A stretch of 64,000 nt of DNA, taken from contig NZ_SOSI01000009.1 of the NCBI RefSeq assembly GCF_029760855.1, positions 16,991 to 80,990 of the forward strand, written 5' to 3'. A program made the translations under genes and the position numbers. The notes below the pieces were generated by a model. The model saw only the letters and a program-made list of their open reading frames with translations, made no database searches and was not told where the DNA came from. Of the stretch, positions 52,584 to 60,337 are shown piece after piece. The stretch comes from Erythrobacter litoralis. GTDB taxonomy: Bacteria; Pseudomonadota; Alphaproteobacteria; Sphingomonadales; Sphingomonadaceae. Position 1 is the stretch's first letter, and each line of letters opens with the position of its first letter.

Positions 52584-54194
52584 ATGTTTCGACTTAACCT
52601 CTCGTCGATCAGCCTGCTGGCAGTTCTTTCAATCGCCGTTCCGGCTAACGCGCAGGACGCAGTACCACAGGTAACACCGACCGTCGCCACGCAGCAGGGC
52701 GAAGTACAGGGGCTGAAGGACGACGGGATCGATGCGTATCTCGGAATCCCCTACGCTGCTCCGCCAATCGGACAGCTCCGTTTCATGCCGCCCGCCGAAC
52801 CCGAAGCATGGTCCGGCATTTATGATGCAACCAGCCACGGTGCACCATGCATGCAGAATTATACGCCGAGCGGCCCGGTGACGACGGAACAGACTCGCCG
52901 CATCCAAGGCATTTTTCCGACCTATGGCGAACAGAAAATCGACAATGAAGATTGTCTGTTCCTCAATGTCTGGACGCCGGCTGCGGATGGCGGGACAAGA
53001 CCCGTCATGGTCTGGTTCCACGGCGGCGGTTATGCTTATGGCTCGGGCAACTGGCCCGCCTATGACGGTCGCAATCTCGCCGCGAAGGGTGATGTGGTTG
53101 TCGTCACTGTAAACCATCGCCTCAATGCGTTCGGTTACATGAACCTCGCAGAGGCTTTCGGCGAAACGTACGCTGCATCGGGAAATGTTGGCAATCTTGA
53201 CCTCGTGCGCTCGCTTGAATGGGTGCGCGACAATATCGCTGCATTCGGAGGCGATCCCGAAAATGTCACGATCATGGGGGAATCGGGAGGCGGATCGAAG
53301 GTCAGCCACCTCATGGCGATGCCCAGTGCCGCCGGCCTGTTCGACAAGGCGATCGTGCAATCCGGTCCCGCGGTCACGAGCGGCGATCCGGTGGAAGCGG
53401 CCGGATACGCCGGGAAGGTTCTCGCCGAAGCGGGCGTCGACACGCCGGAGAAACTTGCTGCCCTATCGAGCGACGAGCTCCTTTCCGCAGTTCGCCGCGC
53501 GACCCCTTCAGAGAGCGGGTTCGGCCGTGGTCCCAGTTTCGGACCGATCGCGGATGGTACCATCCTGCCACGCGACCCATTCCTTCCAAGCGCGCCCGAA
53601 CAGTCTTCGAACATCCCGCTTCTGATCGGGTACAACAAGGACGAGATGACGCTGTTTCTTGCCGCTCAACCCTGGTTCGGCCGAATAGACGATACGGCGC
53701 TCGACGCGATGGCGGCAAGCATGGGTGCAGATGCGCAAGCGGCGATTGCCGCTTACCGCGAAATGCGCCCCGACTATTCGGCAACGCATATCGCAAGTAA
53801 CGCGCTCGGCGCGCGGTTCGTGCAAGGCACTTATGCGCTCGCCGATCAGCAGGCGCGCACGGCGAATGCTCCCGTTTTCGTCTATCGACTGGACTGGGAA
53901 ACGCCGGTCGCGAATGGAATGCTCAAATCGCCGCATACGCTCGACATTCCTTTGATGTTCAACAACGCGGAAGAAAGTGTTGCTCTCTTAGGAAACGGCG
54001 AAGCGCCGGCACGGATGGCCGCAATGATGAGCGAAGCCTGGATTGCGTTCGCACACGAGGGTGTCCCGAAGAGCGCCTTACTTCCCGAATGGCAGCCTTA
54101 TACGACTGATGAGCGCGCTGTCATGTTGTTGAACCTCGAACCAGAAATTGCGATGGACCCGGAGCGCACGGTCCGAACATTGAAATCGCGATAA
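52584..54194 (+). CDS. Secreted type B carboxylesterase
   Basis: A 536-residue alpha/beta hydrolase with a signal peptide ending at VPANAQ (about 25). QGLKDDGIDAYLGIPYAAPP and EDCLFLNVWTP are type B signatures; the nucleophile elbow is GESGGGSKVSHL. The acid is probably the Glu in GYNKDEMTLF and the histidine that in KSPHTLDIPLMF. HGGGYAYGSG provides the oxyanion hole. It acts in the periplasm on an ester whose identity is unknown; the double-TetR/TonB/esterase arrangement suggests an uptake and hydrolysis pathway. ATG at 52584 follows AAAGGA. Confidence 0.92.
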   Translation: MFRLNLSSISLLAVLSIAVPANAQDAVPQVTPTVATQQGEVQGLKDDGIDAYLGIPYAAPPIGQLRFMPPAEPEAWSGIYDATSHGAPCMQNYTPSGPVTTEQTRRIQGIFPTYGEQKIDNEDCLFLNVWTPAADGGTRPVMVWFHGGGYAYGSGNWPAYDGRNLAAKGDVVVVTVNHRLNAFGYMNLAEAFGETYAASGNVGNLDLVRSLEWVRDNIAAFGGDPENVTIMGESGGGSKVSHLMAMPSAAGLFDKAIVQSGPAVTSGDPVEAAGYAGKVLAEAGVDTPEKLAALSSDELLSAVRRATPSESGFGRGPSFGPIADGTILPRDPFLPSAPEQSSNIPLLIGYNKDEMTLFLAAQPWFGRIDDTALDAMAASMGADAQAAIAAYREMRPDYSATHIASNALGARFVQGTYALADQQARTANAPVFVYRLDWETPVANGMLKSPHTLDIPLMFNNAEESVALLGNGEAPARMAAMMSEAWIAFAHEGVPKSALLPEWQPYTTDERAVMLLNLEPEIAMDPERTVRTLKSR

Positions 54195-54553
54195 GTTCGA
54201 TTTCCAAAGCTTCTTCTATACCACGCGCACCGCTGACGTAAGAATTCGCCTATTTCTGTGGCAGGAAACAAGCGGGCGTTAAATAGGAATGTGTTCCGGA
54301 TAAAATTGCAGCGAAAGGGGACCCTCAAGGCGTAGCGTATATAAGCCACCTACCTCACGTTAAATTTTAACGAAAGTTCGCCATCCCCGAACACCAAGTT
54401 GTTATGGCGTCACTTCGCCTTTTCTCACAGTCGCCAAATTCTTGATAGCTAAATTGAGACCGATGGCGGGTGTCTGGTAACTTAAGCTTATGCTAACCAT
54501 CAAATTGGTATATGAGTTCTTACACGTAGGGGGTTAATCGTCAGGGAGGAACC
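54195..54553. other. AT-richer intergenic region upstream of the small-protein cluster
   Basis: About 360 bp with lower GC than its surroundings. It includes TTAAATTTTAA (54360-54370) and GGGAGGAACC, the ribosome binding site for the gene at 54554. Probably holds the promoter of the downstream cluster; no gene or clear operator seen. Confidence 0.5.
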
Positions 54554-54739
54554 ATGGAGCCGCGAAGCGTGCATGACGACGAAGAAGCGTGCGTCCGCGC
54601 CGCTGTTGTTTTCCTTGGACACGAGATTGTCGACCTGATCGAGCGTGCCGAAGCTCTCGACCTTGACGCGGTCGCCGCGCTTCTCAATCGTGCGGCAAAC
54701 CTTTGCTCACCCGAGGTGCCTGATCCCGACGCAACCTGA
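54554..54739 (+). CDS. Small acidic hypothetical protein
   Basis: A 61-residue acidic, mostly helical protein (EEACVRAAVVFLGHEIVDLI and LDAVAALLNRAANLC). It has a good ribosome binding site, GGGAGG, eight bases before the ATG. No family is recognised. Its 3' end overlaps the reading frame of the following LuxR-type HTH gene. Its size and helical nature would suit a regulator partner, but this is a guess. Confidence 0.55.
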   Translation: MEPRSVHDDEEACVRAAVVFLGHEIVDLIERAEALDLDAVAALLNRAANLCSPEVPDPDAT

Positions 54740-55250
54740 AACCGAATACGCCGACAAAATTGCGGCTACCGCGCTGACCAAGCGGCAGCGCGAAGTGCTT
54801 GAGCTATCGGCCCGCCGCAGGTCCGCGAAGCTCATCGCGGATGAGCTCGGTATATCGGAAGGTCGTGTCAATCAGCATATCGCCAACATCAAACAGCGCC
54901 TCGGCGTAAACGATCTCGCCGGCTTGCATGATTGGCACGAAAGGCTCGTCGAGACCTGTAGAAAACCTGCAGGGCAGAAACTTGAAGTCCCGAATACACC
55001 CGATGTCGGCAAGGAAAGCGGCGGGGCTTTTCCCGATCAGGTTTCGGTTTCCGACGCCATGCCAATGCGGCATTCGGCGCCATGGGAAAGCGATACCTTT
55101 CGAGTTGGCCCTGGAGCACTCGACGATCGGGATGAAACCCTGCGGCGGTGGTTGCTGATGTTCAAAGTCGCGATGGCAATTCCTGCTTTGATCGCCGTCT
55201 TGATCATTGCGCGTTGGGCTATCACCGCCATAGCTACACCCCCGTCCTGA
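54645..55250 (+). CDS. LuxR-type HTH protein with C-terminal membrane anchor
   Basis: Up to 201 residues. TALTKRQREVLELSARRRSA and ISEGRVNQHIANIKQRLGVN form a LuxR/GerE helix-turn-helix at about residues 42-100. After a polar linker, one membrane helix (MFKVAMAIPALIAVLIIARW) ends the protein, so DNA binding would take place at the membrane. No ATG is available; GTG at 54645 overlaps the preceding gene by 95 bp and the true start may be later, around 54720. No sensor or receiver domain is present. Confidence 0.75.
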   Translation: MPKLSTLTRSPRFSIVRQTFAHPRCLIPTQPETEYADKIAATALTKRQREVLELSARRRSAKLIADELGISEGRVNQHIANIKQRLGVNDLAGLHDWHERLVETCRKPAGQKLEVPNTPDVGKESGGAFPDQVSVSDAMPMRHSAPWESDTFRVGPGALDDRDETLRRWLLMFKVAMAIPALIAVLIIARWAITAIATPPS

Positions 55251-55310
55251 TCGGCTCCCCGTGCAATGCCAGCCCCTTCGAAAAGGGCTGGTACGAAGGG
55301 ACGTCTTATC

Positions 55311-55646
55311 ATGCTTACACTGCCAATCCTTGGCCAGCGCATCCAGCGCGAGGTTCAAGAAGCCGAAACCGCTCTCAACGATGCGATCGCAAAAGTCGCC
55401 GCCCTAACCGCCAGTTGCGCGCAGGCCCGCTCTTTTCCGGAAATCGGCGCTACGACGGGCCAAGCGACGATGCGCCGGCTCGTAGAGGCGTCTCAGCTCG
55501 TTACTCAAGCCAGCGGTCAGATCGCGCGGGTTCACGGCGAACTTCGCTCACTTAATGACGACCGTATCGTAATGGTGCCGGACTTCAATGGCGACTGCCC
55601 GCCCGCGACCGCGACCGCCACCGTCTCAGCCGTTCAAGCAGCCTGA
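55311..55646 (+). CDS. Hypothetical helical protein
   Basis: A 111-residue soluble, Ala/Gln-rich protein predicted as long helices (GQRIQREVQEAETALNDAIA), with a FPEIGATTGQATMRRLVEAS segment that could form a coiled coil. A Pro/Ala/Thr-rich tail ends it. ATG at 55311 follows GAAGGGA. No family recognised. It lies between the membrane-anchored HTH protein and a membrane protein on the same strand. Confidence 0.6.
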   Translation: MLTLPILGQRIQREVQEAETALNDAIAKVAALTASCAQARSFPEIGATTGQATMRRLVEASQLVTQASGQIARVHGELRSLNDDRIVMVPDFNGDCPPATATATVSAVQAA

Positions 55647-55682
55647 TTGACCGCGCCGCCATGATGCCTCAATCTTCGCACG

Positions 55683-56192
55683 ATGTTTCTATGGCAGAAC
55701 CGAGGCACGATACAGGTGCTGGCGGTCATTGTGTTGACGATCGTCTCATGGCGGCGCGGGGCAGCGCCGGAGCGCGCGACTGCCCTCGTGCTGCTTGGCA
55801 TGACGATAATTACGTGGATCTATCGCCTGTTGCAGTTCTCCAGCCTGCCGGACACGTTCATGGGCGGATTCTTCGAGACCAATGCTGTGTATGTGGCGAT
55901 CGACAGCGTAGCTCTAACATCACTGATCTTCATCGCCATACAGGCGAACCGCGGCTACCCGATCTGGATAGCTGGGTTTCAGATCACTGCCACGATGATG
56001 CATTTTGTGAACGAGATAGCCAAGGCACAGGCGCCCTTTGCTTATGCGCTACTCAACGTTCTTCCATTTTATTTCATGATGGGGTCGCAGGCTTGGGGGC
56101 TGATCGCCCACATGCGACGAGTGAAACGCTTGGGATCATACCCGAGCTGGCGAAAGTCCTTCGACCCTTCGCGGGAAATGCGGCCGAAGTAG
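55683..56192 (+). CDS. Hypothetical membrane protein
   Basis: A 169-residue protein with four predicted membrane helices (for example IQVLAVIVLTIVSW, ALVLLGMTIITWIYRLLQF and FAYALLNVLPFYFMMGSQ) and a basic C-terminal tail. No family is recognised. Its 3' end overlaps the frame of the RadC-like gene by roughly 100 bp. It belongs to the small-protein cluster that starts at 54554. Confidence 0.7.
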   Translation: MFLWQNRGTIQVLAVIVLTIVSWRRGAAPERATALVLLGMTIITWIYRLLQFSSLPDTFMGGFFETNAVYVAIDSVALTSLIFIAIQANRGYPIWIAGFQITATMMHFVNEIAKAQAPFAYALLNVLPFYFMMGSQAWGLIAHMRRVKRLGSYPSWRKSFDPSREMRPK

Positions 56193-56731
56193 CGGCCAAG
56201 CGGCTGATAGAACAATTTGGTTCGCCTGCGCGCCTATTGAGTGCATCACCGCAAGCAATTCGGGATGCTCTGAAGGAAAGCCCCGCGGTGGGTGATTACC
56301 TTATCGCCGCCCGGGAGTTTTCAGATTTCGCTTCGCGAGCAACGCTTGTCGGAGAGCCAATCGTTATCCGATCAAACCAGTTCCGCCGCTACCTTGCTTC
56401 GACAATTGGTTCGCGCCCAACCGAAACGGTGTTGGCTATATTTCTGGACGAGGCCAACGGCTTCCTCGCGACCGAAATTCTGGCGATGGGATCGGAGAGC
56501 GCGGCCGAATTCCCGGTTCGGCTGCTTATTGCACGAGCTCTTGAGGTGGGAGCGCGAGGAATGGTGCTGGCTCACAACCATCCTTCGGGTTCCGCCATGC
56601 CGAGCGAGCAGGATCACGTGGCGACCGAGCATATTCGTGGTGTGACGGCTTCTCTTGGAATCAATCTGCTCGATCACGTAATCGTCGCGCGCGGACAAAT
56701 ATTCAGCATGGCAAAGGGCGCTTCGCTGTGA
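56093..56731 (+). CDS. RadC/JAB-domain protein
   Basis: About 212 residues. An N-terminal helical part (AAEVAAKRLIEQFGSPARLL) resembles the helix-hairpin-helix domain of RadC, and the C-terminal MPN/JAB domain holds the metal motif LAHNHPSGSAMPSEQD (HxHPxG-x7-SxxD type). No ATG is in frame; a TTG at 56093, inside the membrane protein gene, is the best start. RadC-like proteins are common on mobile islands, with an unsettled role in repair or recombination. Here it is tied to neighbouring regulators by overlap. Confidence 0.8.
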   Translation: MGADRPHATSETLGIIPELAKVLRPFAGNAAEVAAKRLIEQFGSPARLLSASPQAIRDALKESPAVGDYLIAAREFSDFASRATLVGEPIVIRSNQFRRYLASTIGSRPTETVLAIFLDEANGFLATEILAMGSESAAEFPVRLLIARALEVGARGMVLAHNHPSGSAMPSEQDHVATEHIRGVTASLGINLLDHVIVARGQIFSMAKGASL

Positions 56732-56780
56732 TGGATTTAAATGAGTGTCGATGGGTTTGGCGGGTTTGGGATTTTTTGTG

Positions 56781-57392
56781 ATGGAGACGAAGGAGACTGT
56801 GCATGTGGTCGCGGAAACCAGCGATACACGAGCTGAGCTTGCTCGTACGGTATTTTCCCTTGGCCATCATGCTGAAGTTTATAGCTCCTATGATGAAATA
56901 CTCCACCTCGGCCCAAGCCATGGCATAATACTTGCCGAGGATATTATCGATCAGAACGGCGCCGCGGCGTTGCTTAGCGGTATGGCGATCAATGGTATCT
57001 GGTGCCCGGTCATTGCGGCTGCATCGGACGTGAAAGTTACACGTATCGTTGAGGCCCTGCGAGCCGGGGTTGTCGATTATCTCGCTCCGACGATTGGAAC
57101 TGAAGCCCTGAAGGTCGCATTGGAGCGTGCGGCGTCCCATGGCGAGCGGTCGAATGCCACCCGGCGCGACTCAGTGAAGGCGCACGCTGCTCTGCGTAGA
57201 CTGACGACACGAGAACTCGAAGTCGTCGATCTGTTGGTTGACGGTTCACGTAATAAGGAAATTGCTCGTACGCTTGGGATCAGTCCTCGCACGGTTGAGA
57301 CTTATCGAGCTAATGTGATGGTAAAGCTTGAAGCGAAAACTTTCGCCGACGTCATCCGCTATCGATTGGCTGCGAGAGCTGACGAAGCATAA
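56781..57392 (+). CDS. FixJ/LuxR-type regulator with degenerate receiver
   Basis: A 203-residue regulator. Residues about 1-115 align with a FixJ-type receiver, but where the phosphoacceptor Asp is expected the sequence reads IILAEDIIDQNG, and the conserved lysine is replaced (VVDYLAPT). The C-terminal LuxR HTH is intact: LTTRELEVVDLLVDG and GISPRTVETYRANVMVKLEA. It is therefore probably controlled without phosphorylation. ATG at 56781; an earlier GTG at 56745 is possible. It ends the cluster beginning at 54554. Confidence 0.82.
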   Translation: METKETVHVVAETSDTRAELARTVFSLGHHAEVYSSYDEILHLGPSHGIILAEDIIDQNGAAALLSGMAINGIWCPVIAAASDVKVTRIVEALRAGVVDYLAPTIGTEALKVALERAASHGERSNATRRDSVKAHAALRRLTTRELEVVDLLVDGSRNKEIARTLGISPRTVETYRANVMVKLEAKTFADVIRYRLAARADEA

Positions 57393-57633
57393 TGCCACTC
57401 TTCATAAGGAGTAGGTATCGTGTCTTATTGTCCGAGTTAAGACAGACTTCTTTTGTGGGAAAAAAGGCTGAAGCGGTGGTCTGATTTCCACTCCAATTTG
57501 AGGCGTTCGACAGGGAGTACGAACCGCCAAAAAGTGAGCTGCCGGCTTTGCCGCGATTGGACCCGGAACCGGACAGTCAGCTACCGGCCCATAGCGGGCA
57601 TTTGAACCGCAAGTTTCGAGCGACGACTTCTGA
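57393..57633. other. Intergenic region with short inverted motif copy
   Basis: No gene. AACCGGACAGTCAGCTA at 57567-57583 is the exact reverse complement of a 17-nt motif at 43583-43599 beside the other VOC copy. Confidence 0.6.
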
Positions 57634-58030
57634 GCCGATTGCTGCCTGTCCGGTTCTAGCTAGCAAGAATGGAAGAGCAGACCTTCTGGAAAAAGATCAA
57701 GGCTCGGCAAATTCTGCGTAAAGCCTCAATACCAAGCTTCGTCGTGTCCTTCCATCTCTCCAATTTCAGCAACTGGAAAATCGCAACCCGTTCTAGCTTG
57801 CAGGTTGATATAGTTCGATCAACATACCTTCATTGTCCCTGATGAAAGTCCAGCGATCGCCGCTGCCGTCGGGCACATCATTTACGGTGTAGGCCAGTTC
57901 AACCCCGTCAGCCTGTAGCTCGGCGACGGTCTTATCCAGATCATCGACTACGATGGCGAAATGGTTGATGCCTCCGATCGACAGATTGCTTACGGCCTCC
58001 TTCCGTTCGGTGGCCATTGGCGACGCGCCC
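57634..58030. repeat. Diverged duplicate of 43578-43975 (copy B, with intact gene)
   Basis: Same segment as at 43578-43975, on the same strand, but here the VOC gene continues past the homology boundary and is complete. Confidence 0.85.
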
Positions 58031-58209
58031 TCTATCTGGAACAATTCCAGGCGGAGACTGCCGCGTGCAATGAACGCTACCTTGGCGCCCGGAAATTCGA
58101 ACCCGCTTTGATGCTCGAAGCCCAGATGCTTCGCATACCAGGCGATGCTCTCTTCCAGATCCTGCACGACGACGCCGATGTGGTCGAAGGTCTTGAGGCG
58201 GTTTGACAT
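57793..58209 (-). CDS. VOC-family protein (intact paralogue)
   Basis: A 138-residue single-chain vicinal oxygen chelate protein with one glyoxalase-type pair of modules: FDHIGVVVQDLEESIAWYAK and INHFAIVVDDLDKTVAEL. Histidines in the two first strands and Glu residues in LRLELFQIE and MLIELYQ are candidate metal ligands. It is preceded on the same strand by a MarR gene, 46 bp upstream, which likely controls it. A truncated copy lies at 43735. Confidence 0.87.
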   Translation of the reverse strand: MSNRLKTFDHIGVVVQDLEESIAWYAKHLGFEHQSGFEFPGAKVAFIARGSLRLELFQIEGASPMATERKEAVSNLSIGGINHFAIVVDDLDKTVAELQADGVELAYTVNDVPDGSGDRWTFIRDNEGMLIELYQPAS

Positions 58210-58255
58210 TATAATGCTCCTTTGCGGAAATATGGGGGTCCGAGCTTCGGGTCAG

Positions 58256-58744
58256 TCATTCCTCTGAAGCCTCAGGTGGTGAAAGGCGCTGCCGCAGTGT
58301 CTTCACGAGATCGGCCGCGGTCTCCACCGCGTCGGGCGACAGGCCGGATGCCAGCTGTTCGACCCATCGAAGCTGGCGTTCGCTCGCCCTTCGATACGTA
58401 TCCGCGCCCTGATCGGTCATAACGACCAGCATTGCGCGCTGATGGTTCGGGTTGGTTTCGAGGCGAACGAAACCTGCTGCACGCAGATCGTCGACTACCC
58501 TCTGCACTGCTTGCCGGGTCAGTCCCATCGCACGTGCCAGATGCGCTACCGGTGCCGGCATGGGCGACCGCGCGATGGCCCCCAAGACCTGCCAGCGCGC
58601 GCTGGTAAGGCCCAAATCCTGAACAAGCGCGTCGCCGGTCGATAAAAGCTCTCCATTCAGGCGGAATATGTCCAGAACCAAGGCCGTCAGCGCATTGCCG
58701 AGCGCAGTGCGACCGCCGATCAATGTGTTTGCCGAAGTGTTCAT
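58256..58744 (-). CDS. MarR-family transcriptional regulator
   Basis: A 162-residue winged-helix regulator: LTSARWQVLGAIARSPMPAP and LARAMGLTRQAVQRVVDDL form the recognition region, RLETNPNHQRAMLVVMTDQG the wing. ATG at 58744 was preferred over upstream in-frame codons. It probably forms an operon with the VOC gene downstream, a frequent pairing for detoxification of small electrophiles. Confidence 0.87.
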   Translation of the reverse strand: MNTSANTLIGGRTALGNALTALVLDIFRLNGELLSTGDALVQDLGLTSARWQVLGAIARSPMPAPVAHLARAMGLTRQAVQRVVDDLRAAGFVRLETNPNHQRAMLVVMTDQGADTYRRASERQLRWVEQLASGLSPDAVETAADLVKTLRQRLSPPEASEE

Positions 58745-58997
58745 GACAGTGATGTGCCCATTCGACCGCATATTGTCAAGATGGCAGTACATTGTCTATT
58801 AGAATGCGTGTCTGCCAGCTTCTGCTCCGCTTGAAGCGTGGCAATTGCGACCGTTGGACCCATTGCATCGTTTGAAATGCGCAGCGGCGCCGGGGGAAGG
58901 AATTGCTCGGCAGATGGGCCTGATCAGGACTGCTTTTCCAAGACGGGCAGACAATAACTCGGCGACTGGTCGAATACCGTCGCGCCCATCGTTTTCG

Positions 58998-59492
58998 CTA
59001 TTCGGCTTGGCAGCTCGCGCGAGCGCTTGCGCTTCTGTTCAATTCAATCGCAGTCAGCTTCATCTCCTGTTCGACAACCTGCATGAACCCAAGCGCGATA
59101 TCGAGTTCGGCGTCCGAGATGCCGCCGATGATGGCTTTCATGCGCGCAACGTGCTTGTCGTAGATTGCATCGACGAAGTCGGCCGAGCCATCCGTAAGTC
59201 GCAGGAGCCGAATTCGCTTATCCTTGGGAGATGGCTGTTTTGCGATAAGCTTGCGCTCGATCAGCTTGGCCACGACTGCACTGATCGAAGCCTGCGTGAT
59301 GCCGATCTCACGCGCCAGATCGGAAGCGGTCAGCGGGCCCAGGTGGCGGATTAGCTGCAAGCATTCGAGCTGCGTGACGTTGAGGTCTAGCAGTCGCGCC
59401 GCGGCCTGCTGGAACACGACCGTCCGTGCGCCGAACTGCTGGGCGATGAGCGAATACCGCTCGAAACGGGCTTGGGTGACATTCTTCGGCAC
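58998..59492 (-). CDS. MarR-family transcriptional regulator
   Basis: A 164-residue MarR protein: LNVTQLECLQLIRHLGPLTA, DLAREIGITQASISAVVAKL and PSPKDKRIRLLRLTDG (DNA-binding wing). It is divergent from the SDR gene at 59587, and a perfect 6-5-6 palindrome lies between them, fitting control of both promoters. ATG at 59492. Confidence 0.88.
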   Translation of the reverse strand: MPKNVTQARFERYSLIAQQFGARTVVFQQAAARLLDLNVTQLECLQLIRHLGPLTASDLAREIGITQASISAVVAKLIERKLIAKQPSPKDKRIRLLRLTDGSADFVDAIYDKHVARMKAIIGGISDAELDIALGFMQVVEQEMKLTAIELNRSASARASCQAE

Positions 59493-59506
59493 AAAACCGC
59501 CCCTAG

Positions 59507-59523
59507 TTAGTTAGGCAAACTAA
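59507..59523. promoter_or_regulatory. Palindromic operator for the divergent MarR/SDR promoters
   Basis: TTAGTT-AGGCA-AACTAA is a perfect inverted repeat 15 bp upstream of the MarR start and 64 bp before the SDR start. Length and symmetry suit a MarR dimer. Confidence 0.72.
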
Positions 59524-59586
59524 GTATATCTTAGCGTGGCGTTCAGCGGATCGCCACCATAACGCGAACAAACAGGAGCTTGCGCT

Positions 59587-60321
59587 ATCGCCTCTCGTAC
59601 CAAGACCGCACTCGTCACCGGCGCCGCCACCGGCATCGGAGCCGCCCTCGCCAAAGCCCTCACAATTGATGGCCATCGGGTCTACGGCGCCGACCTGTCG
59701 TGGGACAGCGAGCCCGACACGGGCATCCAGCGCCTTCAATGCGATGTCGCCGATGCCGATAGCGTCGAACGGTGTGTGTCCCGCATCGAAGTGGAAACAG
59801 GCGGGGTCGATATCCTCGTCAACAATGCAGCGGTTGCTGGTTCGCTGGAACTGCAGCCCTTCGACACGATACCGCCGGAAGAATTCGCACGCGTGCTGCA
59901 GACCAACGTCCTCAGCCAGTTCCTGTGCTCTCGCGCGGTCATCGGCCATATGCGTCAGTCGGGCTGGGGGCGGATCATCAATCTAACTTCGGGCACGGCC
60001 TTCATCGGCGTGCCCAACATGCTGCACTACATTGCCAGCAAGGGCGCGATCGTTTCGCTCACCCGCTCGATGGCGATGGAAGTGGGTCAGGATGGCGTGA
60101 CGGTCAATGCGCTCGCGCCCGGCCTTACTATCACCGAGGGGATCGAGAGTAATGAGGCGTTCTCGCAGCAAATGCGCGACGGCGTGGTCGCATCAAGGGC
60201 AATACGCCGGGAAGAACGACCCGACGACCTCACCGGAGCTTGCGTATTCCTCGCCAGCGACGCGGCGGAATTCGTCACCGGCCAGATCATGGTGATCGAT
60301 GGCGGTGCGACGTTCCACTGA
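59587..60321 (+). CDS. SDR-family oxidoreductase with non-canonical ATC start
   Basis: A 244-residue short-chain dehydrogenase, complete from TKTALVTGAATGIGAALAKA through DILVNNAAVAG, INLTSGTAFIG, HYIASKGAIV (YxxxK) to GQIMVIDGG. There is no ATG, GTG or TTG upstream in frame between the TAA at 59560 and the cofactor motif; codon 59587 is ATC, preceded by AGGAG with 8-nt spacing, exactly where a start should be. Either ATC is used as a weak start or a mutated ATG has silenced the gene; an internal GTG at 59776 would delete the cofactor site. A metallo-hydrolase gene follows. Confidence 0.8.
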   Translation: MASRTKTALVTGAATGIGAALAKALTIDGHRVYGADLSWDSEPDTGIQRLQCDVADADSVERCVSRIEVETGGVDILVNNAAVAGSLELQPFDTIPPEEFARVLQTNVLSQFLCSRAVIGHMRQSGWGRIINLTSGTAFIGVPNMLHYIASKGAIVSLTRSMAMEVGQDGVTVNALAPGLTITEGIESNEAFSQQMRDGVVASRAIRREERPDDLTGACVFLASDAAEFVTGQIMVIDGGATFH

Positions 60322-60337
60322 GAGAAGGCGGTAGATC

